Positions 53,488 to 62,578 are shown, numbered from the stretch's first letter. The stretch is 64,000 bases of DNA from Boudabousia tangfeifanii (GCF_001856685.1 NZ_CP017812.1:2143833-2207832); one strand, 5' to 3'. Numbers and translations are program-made. Notes: generated by a model not told the origin, from the sequence alone.

Positions 53488-54519
53488 ATGTCCAACTTCT
53501 CTTTCCAACCAGCCGCTTCCGGCTTGGTTTCCCTCGACAAACAGGAAAGCGCTCCTAAGACCGAGGAAAAGACTGATCCTAACGCCCCACACGAGGTCTA
53601 CAACGTGATTGTGGTGGGTTCTGGCCCTGCCGGTTACACCGCTGCTACCTACCTAGCACGAGCACAGCTTAAGCCACTAGTTCTTGCGGGCGCTTTAGCT
53701 GCTGGTGGCGCTTTGATGAATACTACCGAGGTCGAAAACTTCCCCGGTTTCCCAGAAGGCATCATGGGCCCAGACCTGATGAACAACATGCAGGCACAAG
53801 CTGAAAAGTTTGGCGCTCAAATCGAGTTCGAGGACGTTGTCGAAGTTGACCTTTCGGGAACCGAAAAGGTTGTAAAGACTGAAGATGCCACCTACTACGC
53901 AAAAGCCGTCATTTTGGCCACCGGTTCCGCTTACCGCAAGCTAGGCCTACCCAACGAGGACGAATTCTCGGGTCGTGGCGTCTCCTACTGTGCAACTTGT
54001 GATGGTTTCTTCTTCAAGGGGCAAGAGATTATCGTCGTTGGCGGTGGCGACTCTGCCATGGAAGAAGCTACCTTCCTTACCAGCTTTGCTTCTAAGGTCA
54101 CCGTGGTTCACCGTCGCGACGAGCTACGCGCCAGCAAGGTAATGGCAGACCGTGCCATGAACAACCCGAAGATCGAATTCGCTTGGAACTCCCAGGTAAC
54201 TGCTCTACACGGCGAAGTGGGGTTGACCAAGGTGACGCTCACCGACACTCAGACCGGAGAAACTCGCGAACTTGAGGCAACAGGTCTGTTCGTAGCTATT
54301 GGTCACGATCCACGCAATGAACTCTTCAAGGAACAGGTTGAACTTGATGCTGCAGGCTATGTGAAGGTCGCAGAACCAAGCACCAAGACCAACCTATCGG
54401 GCGTCTTCGCCTGTGGCGACCTAGTGGACCACACCTACCGTCAAGCAATCACCGCCGCTGGCTCTGGTTGCCGCGCCGCACTCGATGCGCAGAAGTTCCT
54501 CGAAGATAGCGAAAACTGA
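53488..54519 (+). CDS. trxB: Thioredoxin reductase
   Basis: 343 residues with an AAAGG site. FAD-binding [16 protein letters not shown] at about residue 40, the redox pair CATC (in [11 protein letters not shown]) at about 171, NADPH-binding [13 protein letters not shown] and a C-terminal [21 protein letters not shown]. It reduces thioredoxin with NADPH. The first about 35 residues are an unconserved extension. trxA follows with a hairpin between. Confidence 0.95.
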   Translation: MSNFSFQPAASGLVSLDKQESAPKTEEKTDPNAPHEVYNVIVVGSGPAGYTAATYLARAQLKPLVLAGALAAGGALMNTTEVENFPGFPEGIMGPDLMNNMQAQAEKFGAQIEFEDVVEVDLSGTEKVVKTEDATYYAKAVILATGSAYRKLGLPNEDEFSGRGVSYCATCDGFFFKGQEIIVVGGGDSAMEEATFLTSFASKVTVVHRRDELRASKVMADRAMNNPKIEFAWNSQVTALHGEVGLTKVTLTDTQTGETRELEATGLFVAIGHDPRNELFKEQVELDAAGYVKVAEPSTKTNLSGVFACGDLVDHTYRQAITAAGSGCRAALDAQKFLEDSEN

Positions 54520-54559
54520 TTCCAAGCAGTACTAGACTTAAAATATCTTCATAAACCTA

Positions 54560-54635
54560 GCTAGAACGGCCGCAGCGCCACACACCTAGGTGTGGGGTGC
54601 CGATAAACGCAGTTCGGCCGTTCTAGCCCCGTTTT
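54560..54635 (+). terminator. Branched hairpin terminator between trxB and trxA
   Basis: Outer 12-bp perfect arms (54560-54571 and 54616-54627) enclose a 14-bp palindrome CACACCTAGGTGTG (54581-54594) that forms its own hairpin. CCCGTTTTT follows. The structure may partially terminate trxB transcripts or be an attenuator for trxA. Confidence 0.7.
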
Positions 54636-54660
54636 TAGGCTTCAATTTTGGAGGAGCATG

Positions 54661-54996
54661 ATGGCCGCAAAAACTTTGACACTAACCGATCGTACTTTCC
54701 AGGCAGATATCCGCCTCGATCGCGGACTAATGCTGGTTGATTTCTGGGCCCCATGGTGTGGCCCTTGTCGTCAGCTCGGTCCCATCTTGGAAGAGGTTGC
54801 CGCTGAAATGGGTGACAAAGCCAAGATCTGGAAACTGAACGTAGATGAAAACCCAACTTCCCCTGCCAAGTACGGTGTTCGTTCAATTCCCGCCATGCTA
54901 ATTTTCCTGGATGGAGAACTAGTTGAAACCATGGTGGGCGTTAAGACCAAGTCGAAGATTGTCGAAACCCTGAACAAGTACGTTTTGACCGACTGA
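54661..54996 (+). CDS. trxA: Thioredoxin
   Basis: About 111 residues. The active site WCGPCRQ is at about residues 31-37, in DFWAPWCGPCRQ, and the cis-Pro is in VRSIPAMLIFLDGE. Two adjacent ATG codons exist at 54658 and 54661; the second has better spacing from GGAGG. It is the main cytosolic disulfide reductant and likely the electron source for the CcdA-like protein. Confidence 0.96.
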   Translation: MAAKTLTLTDRTFQADIRLDRGLMLVDFWAPWCGPCRQLGPILEEVAAEMGDKAKIWKLNVDENPTSPAKYGVRSIPAMLIFLDGELVETMVGVKTKSKIVETLNKYVLTD

Positions 54997-55014
54997 GCTA
55001 ATCGTTAGCCTAAA

Positions 55015-55058
55015 ATAGTACTGGTGAAGCAATATTGCTTTATCAGTACTATTTTTTT
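55015..55058 (+). terminator. Terminator after trxA
   Basis: A 17-bp stem with two G-U pairs (55015-55031 with 55036-55052), ATAT loop and seven T. Confidence 0.9.
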
Positions 55059-55115
55059 ACTTTTTTATGGGACAATGAGTCTCATCCTAATTCCTTTAAT
55101 GAAGAAGAGGCTAAG

Positions 55116-56381
55116 TTGAGCGAACAGCATGAACTTACCGGTAGCCGGCGTGATATTTGGTGGGACACTTACTCTGATCGGGCAGACAATCTTCGTGAGT
55201 CCGAAGTACGTTCCCTTTTCTCAGTAGTTTCACGTCCGGAAGTTGTCTCGCTAGCGGGCGGGATGCCAAATATTAAAGACCTACCCTTGGACCGATTAGC
55301 GGCCTCGGCCAGCGAGCTAATTGCCAAGCATGGCATGCAAGCATTGCAGTATGGTGCGGGCCGTGGCTGGGATCCTTTGCGTGAACAGATTTGCGAAATC
55401 ATGTCCCTTGAAGGGATTAAAGCCGACTATGAAAACGTGGTAATTACTACGGGTTCTCAGCAAGCGGTTGATTTGATGACTCAAATCTTCGTCAATCCAG
55501 GGGACGTCATCCTCTGTGAGGCTCCTTCCTACCTTGGTTCGCTCGGCATCTTCGGGGCCTACCAGGCCGAGGTCGTCCACGTGGAAATGGATCATGAGGG
55601 ACTACTCCCCGACGAACTCGAAGATACGATTAAACGTGTTCGCTCACAAGGCGGCAATATTAAGTTCCTCTACACGATTCCCAACTTCCACAACCCGGCC
55701 GGGGTCACCCAAAGTATGGAACGCCGCCAAGCGATCGTGGATATTTGCCGCCGCGAACGCATCCTGATCTTGGAAGACAACCCTTATGGTTTGCTTGGCT
55801 TCCACGGGCAGACCATGCCAGCCCTGCAATCACTAAATCCTGAAGGCGTGGTTTACCTAGGTTCTTTCTCCAAGATGTTTGCCCCCGGTTTCCGCATTGG
55901 TTGGGCCCTAGCGCCTCACGCGATTCGGGACAAGCTGATTATGGCAAACGAATCCGTAGTACTCTCGCCCTCGATGATGGGTCAGATGATGATCCACACT
56001 TACCTGCGTGACTTCGATTGGCTCGGACAGGTTACTACTTACCGCTCGATGTACCATGAGCGTGCTAAGGCGATGCTGGATTCGCTAGAACAGTATCTGC
56101 CAGCCTGTGAGTGGACGGTCCCTGATGGTGGTTTCTACACCTGGGTCAAGCTACCTGCCGGTCTAGACGCAAAGGATATGCTACCTCGCGCCGTCACCGA
56201 AATGGTCGCTTACGTATCAGGTACCGCCTTCTACGCGAATGAACGAGGGCGCGATCACTTGCGTCTGTCCTACTGTTTCCCACCACCGGAAGAAATCCGT
56301 GAAGGGGTTCGACGTCTATCGCGCGTCGTCAATAAGGAAATCGAACTTGTTAAGCTCTTCCAGCCTGGCTCGGCGAACTGA
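55116..56381 (+). CDS. PLP-dependent class I aminotransferase (2-aminoadipate/MocR-type fold)
   Basis: About 421 residues. The TTG at 55116 is chosen: AAGAAGAGG is five bases upstream, and the longer open frame begins in the trxA terminator. Fold-type I features: SLAGGMPNIKDLP at the start, LQYGAGRGWDPLREQI, TTGSQQAVDL, then TIPNFHNPAGVTQS, the DNPYGLL segment and the PLP Lys in YLGSFSKMFAPGFRIGW at about 260. Substrate unknown; homologues act on branched-chain, aromatic or 2-aminoadipate substrates. Homologues are found next to parAB in related actinobacteria. 11 bp from ddl, so co-transcribed. Confidence 0.88.
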   Translation: MSEQHELTGSRRDIWWDTYSDRADNLRESEVRSLFSVVSRPEVVSLAGGMPNIKDLPLDRLAASASELIAKHGMQALQYGAGRGWDPLREQICEIMSLEGIKADYENVVITTGSQQAVDLMTQIFVNPGDVILCEAPSYLGSLGIFGAYQAEVVHVEMDHEGLLPDELEDTIKRVRSQGGNIKFLYTIPNFHNPAGVTQSMERRQAIVDICRRERILILEDNPYGLLGFHGQTMPALQSLNPEGVVYLGSFSKMFAPGFRIGWALAPHAIRDKLIMANESVVLSPSMMGQMMIHTYLRDFDWLGQVTTYRSMYHERAKAMLDSLEQYLPACEWTVPDGGFYTWVKLPAGLDAKDMLPRAVTEMVAYVSGTAFYANERGRDHLRLSYCFPPPEEIREGVRRLSRVVNKEIELVKLFQPGSAN

Positions 56382-56392
56382 GGGAAATAAAC

Positions 56393-57412
56393 ATGACTAA
56401 GAAAAATGTTTCACGTGAAACAATTGCGAAAAATGCTGAAGTGAAAGTCGCGCTGATCGCTGGGGGAGCAACTCACGAACGCGACATTTCTATGCGTAGT
56501 GCCCACTCGGTGGCCAAGGCACTCAAAGCTGGAGGCTTTAAGACTGAAGTTTTGGAGCCCAACCATGACCTCATCCCAAAGCTCAACGAGCTAGCACCTA
56601 ATTTATTGTGGCCAATGGTGCATGGTGGTTTTGGCGAAGATGGTTCCCTGCAAGATCTGCTAGAACTACTTGGTCTGCCCTATGTGGGAGCCCGCGCGAA
56701 CGGAGCTCGTCTCGCCTCAGAAAAACCAGTGGCAAAAACGCTATTACAGCGTGAAGGCGTAGCTACCCCAAAGTCGGTAACTCTTCCGCGCAAAGTTTTT
56801 ATGCAAGTTGGCAGTGAGCCAGTAATGGCAGCCATCGCCCAAACCTTCGACTTCCCATTAGTCGTTAAGCCTGCTGATGGCGGCTCCAGTTTGGGGGTTA
56901 CCTGTGCGCAGGATGCCAACGAGCTACGTACCGCTTTAGTAGACGCTTTTGCCTATGGTGAGACTGCCTTGATCGAATCCTTCGTGGCCGGTAGAGAAAT
57001 CGCGGTATCACTCGTTGACTTTGGCCAAGGCGTCCACGCCCTCGCCCCAGTCGAGGTGGAAACCGAAGGTGGACCGTACGACTTCCAAGCACGCTACGAA
57101 TCTGGTCGCTCAGTATTCTATGCTCCTGCTCGTCTCAGCGAAGCCGAAACCAAAGCAGTCCAAGAAACTGCCGTGAAGTGTTTCGAGATTCTTGGCTTGC
57201 GAGACTATGGCCGCATCGATCTTTTGCTAGCCGAGGACGGAACGCCGTGGTTTATCGACGCCAATGTCATTCCAGGCATGACCGATATGTCCTTGTTCCC
57301 ACAAGCTGCTGAAGCTGGCGGTGACTTCATTGATGTTATTCAGGGCATCGCTTTGGCCGCTCTAGCGCGCTACGAGAGCTGGAAGCACCCAGAGCTAGCT
57401 ACGGACGAGTAA
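56393..57412 (+). CDS. ddl: D-alanine-D-alanine ligase
   Basis: 339 residues of the ATP-grasp superfamily. It makes D-Ala-D-Ala for peptidoglycan. Segments: VALIAGGATHERDISMRSA, MVHGGFGEDGSLQDLL, PYVGARANGARLASEKPVAK, LVVKPADGGSSLGV, and C-terminal DANVIPGMTDMSLFP, where the usual Glu of EINTxPGxT is Asp while Asn is kept. The ATG at 56393 has a GAGGG site. Its first 17 residues extend beyond the usual start and include NVSRET, which is encoded by a perfect parS site. A GTG at 56441 would give the usual length but lacks a binding site. Confidence 0.93.
   Translation: MTKKNVSRETIAKNAEVKVALIAGGATHERDISMRSAHSVAKALKAGGFKTEVLEPNHDLIPKLNELAPNLLWPMVHGGFGEDGSLQDLLELLGLPYVGARANGARLASEKPVAKTLLQREGVATPKSVTLPRKVFMQVGSEPVMAAIAQTFDFPLVVKPADGGSSLGVTCAQDANELRTALVDAFAYGETALIESFVAGREIAVSLVDFGQGVHALAPVEVETEGGPYDFQARYESGRSVFYAPARLSEAETKAVQETAVKCFEILGLRDYGRIDLLLAEDGTPWFIDANVIPGMTDMSLFPQAAEAGGDFIDVIQGIALAALARYESWKHPELATDE
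56407..56422. promoter_or_regulatory. parS: parS centromere site inside ddl
   Basis: A perfect match to the 16-bp bacterial parS palindrome TGTTTCACGTGAAACA. ParB binds such sites and spreads to organise the origin region. It is inside codons 5-10 of ddl, read as NVSRET. Confidence 0.97.
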
Positions 57413-57432
57413 AACGCCTTAGAACGCATTTT

Positions 57433-57474
57433 AAAGGGGTGGGGTCACAGATTATTCTGTGACCCCACCCCTTT
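57433..57474. terminator. Bidirectional terminator between ddl and parB
   Basis: A perfect 18-bp stem (57433-57450 with 57457-57474) with loop ATTATT sits between convergent genes. T-rich sequence on the plus side. Confidence 0.9.
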
Positions 57475-57499
57475 TATGTAAAAGTTCTGGCTTTATCGC

Positions 57500-59005
57500 T
57501 TAGAGGTTTTTGGAAAGCAATCTGACGACTCGTTCAAGGTCTTCCATCCCAGCAGCCTCGATGACGAGCTTAGAACTGGTCTTACCTACCTGCACCTTAA
57601 CTTTGGTGTCAAGCTTTTGAGAGAACTCATTGACGAAAGTGCTCACAGGTTCTGAGACAACGGGTAGTTCCGTTACCTTTTTAGATTTCTCTTGGTCCAA
57701 GCCGTTAGCTACCAATTTTTCAACCGCTCGTACCGACAGGCCTTCCTTGACGATCCGATCAGCCAAGTTGGCTTGCGCCGCACCAGAACGCAGGCCGAGA
57801 AGAGCGCGGGCGTGTCCAGTAGTGAGCTCGCCAGCACTAAGTTGCCGCTGTACCGAAGCGGGCAACTTGAGTAGGCGTAGCATATTGGCAATTTGCGGAC
57901 GCGAACGAGCTACCTTCTGAGCAAGCTGAGCTTGTGTGCAAGAGAAGTCGGCCATCAACTGGGCATAAGCCGATGCTTCTTCGATGGGATTTAGTTCCAC
58001 CCGATGGAGGTTTTCCAACAAGGCGTCACGCAGTAGATTCTCGTCCTCGGTGTGCCGGACAATGGCTGGAACAGTTTCGAGACCTGCTAAACGGCATGCC
58101 CGCAAACGACGTTCACCCATGACCAGTTCGTACTGCGGTAGGCCTGCGGTCTTAACTTCTTCTACGCTCAGCAGCGCTTCTAGATCGCCGATAGCTTTGG
58201 TCTTTTCGACCTCGGCCACCCCAGCTTCAGCCCGGGCTAGACGAGCAGCAAATAGATCCTGGGCGACTTCCTGAGACAAGGGGCGCACCACGATTGGCTG
58301 TAGTAGCCCAACTTCCTTAATGGAGTCGACTAGTTCGGCTAGCTCGACGGGATCGAAATCAGTACGCGGCTGGACTCGGTTGGCCACAATCGACCACACC
58401 GGAATCTCCCCAAAAGTGGCACCTGGAATCGGGGCTAACTCATCTGCTACCGATCCCGTTTCCTTTACCTCGGACTTTAACGAGGACGTGGACGCGACAT
58501 CTTTAGCGTCGCTCTTTTGCTTGGCAGTTGAGGTGTTGGAAGTAGCAGAAGTATTCGTGCCACCAGTCTTTTCCGACTTGGTAGCTTTAGCGTCAGAGCT
58601 CTTCACCTGCGCACCTTTGGCCGACTTAGTGGCACTCTTGGTAGCAGTCTTCTTTAGTGACTGGGCTGAAGCCTTTCCTGCTTGCTCCGCAGCTTCGCCC
58701 TCTGCACCTTCACTGTGCTTTGCAGTAGCTGCCGCTGAAGCTTGCGTATCCGCCTTTGCTTTGCTCTTGGTCTTACGACGCTTAGGAGGAGCGCTAAGCA
58801 AAGCTCGAGAAGCCGCACTTAAGGAACTGGTGGCCGCAGATTTTTCGGCACCCTCCTCGGCTGAATCCGAAATTGTTTCACGTGAAACATTGTCGTCGGC
58901 GAAGAAAACATCGAGGGGGCTGCTAGGCTTCTTAACCTCTTCGGTCTGAGCCTCTGGAATCAGAGCAGCAAGACCTCGACCTAGGCCAGTACGTTTGCGA
59001 ACCAT
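57500..59005 (-). CDS. parB: Chromosome-partitioning protein ParB
   Basis: 501 residues, much longer than the usual 290-330. It starts RKRTGLGRGLAALIP, the ParA-stimulating peptide. Residues about 25-195 are a disordered Lys/Ala/Ser/Thr-rich extension. The CTPase domain begins at VQPRTDFDPVELAELVDSI and has MGERRLRACRLAG, but about 50 extra residues stand between IVVRPL and that motif. The ENLHRVELNPIEEA block and helix-turn-helix (TQAQLAQKVARSRPQIANMLRL) follow, then a C-terminal dimer domain. A parS site lies in its own N-terminal part. The ATG overlaps the parA stop by one base. Confidence 0.94.
   Translation of the reverse strand: MVRKRTGLGRGLAALIPEAQTEEVKKPSSPLDVFFADDNVSRETISDSAEEGAEKSAATSSLSAASRALLSAPPKRRKTKSKAKADTQASAAATAKHSEGAEGEAAEQAGKASAQSLKKTATKSATKSAKGAQVKSSDAKATKSEKTGGTNTSATSNTSTAKQKSDAKDVASTSSLKSEVKETGSVADELAPIPGATFGEIPVWSIVANRVQPRTDFDPVELAELVDSIKEVGLLQPIVVRPLSQEVAQDLFAARLARAEAGVAEVEKTKAIGDLEALLSVEEVKTAGLPQYELVMGERRLRACRLAGLETVPAIVRHTEDENLLRDALLENLHRVELNPIEEASAYAQLMADFSCTQAQLAQKVARSRPQIANMLRLLKLPASVQRQLSAGELTTGHARALLGLRSGAAQANLADRIVKEGLSVRAVEKLVANGLDQEKSKKVTELPVVSEPVSTFVNEFSQKLDTKVKVQVGKTSSKLVIEAAGMEDLERVVRLLSKNL
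58874..58889. promoter_or_regulatory. parS: parS centromere site inside parB
   Basis: A second perfect TGTTTCACGTGAAACA, inside the disordered N-terminal region of parB and again read as NVSRET (minus strand). Confidence 0.97.
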
Positions 59006-59889
59006 TAGTTTCCTCCACTAAATCTACGAGCAATTTGCAAAGCAGCTTTTCGGTATGCCAGCGCCCCAGTTGAGCGCGGATCATAGGTCACCCCAGTTTG
59101 AGAATAGCTGGGTGCTTCCGACAGACGCACTGAACGAGGAATCGGTGTGGATAACAATTGCTGTGGGAAATGATTGCGTACTTCCTGCACCACTTCCCGA
59201 GAAAGATTAGTACGCGAATCGTACATGGTCACCAAAATATTAGAAATCCGCAGCGAAGAATTCAAAGCATTCTTGATGCGTTCAATCGCCCGCAAAAGCG
59301 ACGACAAACCTTCCAAGGCGTAGTACTCAGCCTGGATCGGAATAGTCACGTCGGTGGCCGCAACAAAAGCATTCAAAGTCAACATGCCCAAGCTAGGTGG
59401 ACAGTCAATAATCACGTAATCGACCTCGGGCTCATGACGCAGGAAATCGGCCAAGGTGCGCTGCAATAAAAATTCCCGCTGGTTAACATCCACGAGCTCG
59501 ACCTCGGCCCCCGAAAGATCGAGGGTAGCTGGGGCGACCCGCAGATTCGGGATCTCGGGGCACTGCTGTAAGACTGAAGCAAGAGGGATGCCATCCAACA
59601 AGACTTCATAGATCGAAGGCGTACCTTCACGATGTTCAGCCCCTAACGCGGTCGAGGCATTGCCCTGCGGGTCAATATCGATTACGACAACTTTTAGGCC
59701 CCCCAGAGCCAGGGCGGCAGCGATATTAACTGCCGAGGTCGTCTTGCCCACGCCACCCTTTTGGTTGGCAAAAGTCATTACCACCGGGTGATTTGGACGC
59801 GGAAATTCAATCGCATTCAGCGCTTGTAAATCAGCATTGTTTCGGGCTAGCTGCGCCGCTAGGGGAGTATCGAAACTAGGATCAGACAA
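59005..59889 (-). CDS. parA: Chromosome-partitioning ATPase ParA
   Basis: 294 residues starting with TTG at 59889, six bases after GGAGG. Deviant Walker A KGGVGKTTSAVN at about residues 44-55, switch I IDIDPQGNAS and Walker B YVIIDCPPSLG, typical of ParA/Soj. The 40-residue N-terminal extension is usual for actinobacteria. Binds DNA non-specifically and moves ParB-parS complexes. Followed by parB with a one-base overlap. Confidence 0.96.
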   Translation of the reverse strand: MSDPSFDTPLAAQLARNNADLQALNAIEFPRPNHPVVMTFANQKGGVGKTTSAVNIAAALALGGLKVVVIDIDPQGNASTALGAEHREGTPSIYEVLLDGIPLASVLQQCPEIPNLRVAPATLDLSGAEVELVDVNQREFLLQRTLADFLRHEPEVDYVIIDCPPSLGMLTLNAFVAATDVTIPIQAEYYALEGLSSLLRAIERIKNALNSSLRISNILVTMYDSRTNLSREVVQEVRNHFPQQLLSTPIPRSVRLSEAPSYSQTGVTYDPRSTGALAYRKAALQIARRFSGGN

Positions 59890-59990
59890 GGCGAACCTCC
59901 TACCGAGTGGGAATGAATGCCGGCGCCGGAAAAACCTCCGACGCCGACTAGGTCTGCAAGACCTCTAGTTTATCCCAGTTCAGTAGAGCT

Positions 59991-60650
59991 TTAAGCCTTA
60001 CGAGCCGTAACTACTAGGGTTGACTCGGCATCAGGCACTTCGACCTCGTGAACGGCCACGTCCACTAAGTGAAGCTTTTTAAGCACATACTTGGCTTTTT
60101 CTAGCTCGGCATCCACATTTTGACCCTTTAACGCCACTAGCGAACCGTCGCGTTTAATCAAAGGAGCGGTAAACCTAGCCAACTTATCCATGGCGGCCAC
60201 GGCCCGGGCGGTCACCGCTTCAAAGGATTCTTTTTTGTGGAGCTCTTCAGCTCGGGCTCGGCGCACCTCAACATTGTCGAGGCCGACCTCGGAAACAACC
60301 AAATCGAGCCACTCGACGCGCCGTTCCATTGGTTCAATCAAAGTGAACTCAAGATCGGGACGCATAATCGCGGCCACAATCCCAGGGAAACCAGCGCCCG
60401 AACCCACATCGGCCACGCGACCTCGTTTAGGCAAGAAAGGCACGATCGCGGTCGAGTTCAATAGGTGACGACCCCAGAGACGAGGCAGCTCGCGCGGGCC
60501 AATCAGCCCACGCAGTTCACCCTGATCAATCAGCAGATCACCGTAGTGCTCCACTTGGGAAAAGAAAGGTCCTAACAGGTCGCGCATGGCCGCGGTAGGA
60601 GTTTCTACCGCGGCCATGTCTACCGAGTCATTATTCGGCGAATCAGTCAT
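59991..60650 (-). CDS. rsmG: 16S rRNA (guanine-N7)-methyltransferase RsmG
   Basis: About 219 residues. The SAM-binding motif VADVGSGAGFPGIV is at about residue 77, and AVTARAVAAMDKLARF and SLVALKGQNVDAE follow. It methylates G527 of 16S rRNA. Three in-frame Met codons lie at 60677, 60656 and 60650; the last overlaps the jag stop by 8 bases as ATGACTGA and is preferred. Formerly gidB. Confidence 0.92.
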   Translation of the reverse strand: MTDSPNNDSVDMAAVETPTAAMRDLLGPFFSQVEHYGDLLIDQGELRGLIGPRELPRLWGRHLLNSTAIVPFLPKRGRVADVGSGAGFPGIVAAIMRPDLEFTLIEPMERRVEWLDLVVSEVGLDNVEVRRARAEELHKKESFEAVTARAVAAMDKLARFTAPLIKRDGSLVALKGQNVDAELEKAKYVLKKLHLVDVAVHEVEVPDAESTLVVTARKA

Positions 60651-61185
60651 CGACATCCGCTTCGTCGTCGACCTCAACAGCCTCTTCCAATACGGTGCCT
60701 TCGGGGTAAATCACCACGCGGCGGTTTGGTTCGGAGCCTTCCGAATCAGAAACCAAGCCGGCAGCAGCAACCACGTCGTGGCATACCTTGCGTTCGAAAG
60801 CATTCATGGCATCGAGGCGAACCTCTTCGCCAGTGGCCTGGACGCGAGTGACGCCTTCTTCCGCAATCGCGGCTAGGCGGTTACGCTGAGCCTTGCGGTG
60901 GCCGGCAATGTCAAGCATGAGACGGGAGCGATCACCGGTCTTGGCCATTACGGCGAGACGAGTTAGTTCTTGCAAAGCGTCCAAGACTTCCCCATCGCGA
61001 CCAACCAAACGACGCAAGTCGCGATCGTCTTCATCGTCTACGATTTCGACGGTAGCGCGGTCACGCTCAACATCGATTTCGAATTCGCCGCCGACATCAA
61101 TGATGTCGAGGAGCTCTTCGAGGTAATCAGCGGCGATGTCACCTTGCTCTTCGAGCTTTTTCAACTGCTCTGGATCTAAGTTCAT
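60643..61185 (-). CDS. jag: Jag/KhpB RNA-binding protein (KH and R3H domains)
   Basis: 180 residues. KH domain with LVGRDGEVLDALQELTRLAV at about 78-96 (shown as GRDGEVLDALQ), and an R3H domain with DIAGHRKAQRNRLAAIAEE-like ending VRLDAMNAFERKVCHDV. The usual N-terminal Jag domain is absent, as in other actinobacteria. The C-terminus is acidic. Homologues regulate RNA and cell division or elongation. Overlaps rsmG; 22 bp from yidC. Confidence 0.92.
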   Translation of the reverse strand: MNLDPEQLKKLEEQGDIAADYLEELLDIIDVGGEFEIDVERDRATVEIVDDEDDRDLRRLVGRDGEVLDALQELTRLAVMAKTGDRSRLMLDIAGHRKAQRNRLAAIAEEGVTRVQATGEEVRLDAMNAFERKVCHDVVAAAGLVSDSEGSEPNRRVVIYPEGTVLEEAVEVDDEADVDD

Positions 61186-61207
61186 TTTTGTTCCTTCTTA
61201 GCAGGGA

Positions 61208-62578
61208 TTAGTTCATTTCGAGGTCGCCGGGGCGCTTGCCCTGCTGCCTCAAACGTTCTTGGCGTTGCTTTTGCTTCTGCTTGCGCAGTTCGGCCTTGCG
61301 AGCGCGCTGCTCGGCGCGGCGGAGGTAACGACGACGAGCAATCTCGTCCTCGGTCAAGCCTTCTTCACCGTCATTGGCCATGATGTCTTCGTCACTACGC
61401 ATATTACCCGACTCATCGCGAGTTGCGCCCGGAATCGCCTGGTTGTTGCCCTTGCGCTGTGAGCGAGGCTTACGAGTAGGCTGGATGCGAACCTGAGGTT
61501 CTTCCACTGCCGCCATCTTAGCTTCCAGCTTCTTCTTATCTTCCAGACCCAACTTAATGCGCTGGTTCAATAGAACTTCAGCTCGTTCGTCTTCGAGTTC
61601 CTTCACGGCCTCGGGGCTTTCCAAAGCGGCCTTAGAGATCTTTTCTTCGTATTCTTCCATGGTCTTGGCGCGGAAAGCATCGTACTTAGCGGTCTGCTTC
61701 TTGTGCCACTTGGCGTAAGCCTCGGAGCCTGGAGTTGGCATCGCATTGATGGCCCAGATCTGCTGGAACATGGTGAAGAAGTTGGTGGTGAGCATGTAGA
61801 AGAGCAAACCGACCTGGAACAAGAAACCGGTGAAACCGATCATTAGCGGCATTACGTACATCATGGTCTTCTGCATCTGTGCCTGGGGACCTTCGAGGGC
61901 CGAGGCCGGCATGTTCTTGACCGTGATTTGACGCATGACGAGGAACTGGGTCAGTACCATTACTAGGATCATGCCACCGATGACGATCTTGTCGTGGGTG
62001 GAAGTCACCGAGGAGAAAGTCTGAATCATGTTCACACCGAGGAATTCGGTGCGGTTGATTTCCATGGCGAAGGTCTTACCCAAAGGACCGATCGAGGCGC
62101 GTGGGTAAGCACCAGTTTCGAGGCCGGCAGTTGCTGCCAACACACGGAATAGAGCGGTAATGATTGGGAGCTGCACGAGGATTGGCAAACAAGAAGCGAA
62201 GGGAGAAGTCCCGTGTTCCTTGTAGAGTGCCATCATTTCCTGCTGCATATTCTGACGCGAAACCGGGTCATTCTTGCCCTTATAGCGAGCCTGGAGCTTC
62301 TTTAATTCCGGCTGCAAAGCTTGCATCGCTCGCTGGGAACGAATCTGCTTAGTAAAGAGTGGGAAGATGGCAAAACGCACGGCCACGGTCAGCAAGATAA
62401 TAGAGAGGATCCAAGCCACCCCAGCGCCAGTGGGGAAACCCACCAAGGTCAATGCCTTGTGGATAATAACCATTACCCAGGCAACCAACCACTTAATTGG
62501 GAACAGGACGGTGTCATACCAGCCGTAACTGTTCACATATGAGTTCGAGCCAGCTGTGGCATCCAAATACTCAATCAT
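61208..62578 (-). CDS. yidC: Membrane protein insertase YidC/Oxa1
   Basis: 456 residues with GGAG upstream. The YidC/Oxa1 core (about 50-290) shows WILSIILLTVAVRFAIFPLF, the conserved Arg within that groove region, the PELKKLQARYKGKNDP cytoplasmic loop and SPFASCLPILVQLPIITALF. The last about 150 residues are charged and cytoplasmic, with KxK-rich end (KAELRKQKQKQRQER) that may contact ribosomes. It inserts membrane proteins with or without SecYEG. Confidence 0.95.
   Translation of the reverse strand: MIEYLDATAGSNSYVNSYGWYDTVLFPIKWLVAWVMVIIHKALTLVGFPTGAGVAWILSIILLTVAVRFAIFPLFTKQIRSQRAMQALQPELKKLQARYKGKNDPVSRQNMQQEMMALYKEHGTSPFASCLPILVQLPIITALFRVLAATAGLETGAYPRASIGPLGKTFAMEINRTEFLGVNMIQTFSSVTSTHDKIVIGGMILVMVLTQFLVMRQITVKNMPASALEGPQAQMQKTMMYVMPLMIGFTGFLFQVGLLFYMLTTNFFTMFQQIWAINAMPTPGSEAYAKWHKKQTAKYDAFRAKTMEEYEEKISKAALESPEAVKELEDERAEVLLNQRIKLGLEDKKKLEAKMAAVEEPQVRIQPTRKPRSQRKGNNQAIPGATRDESGNMRSDEDIMANDGEEGLTEDEIARRRYLRRAEQRARKAELRKQKQKQRQERLRQQGKRPGDLEMN

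Noticed and set aside
55035..55115. 27-residue N-terminal extension of the aminotransferase
   Set aside because: It begins inside the trxA terminator; the TTG at 55116 has a good ribosome-binding site.
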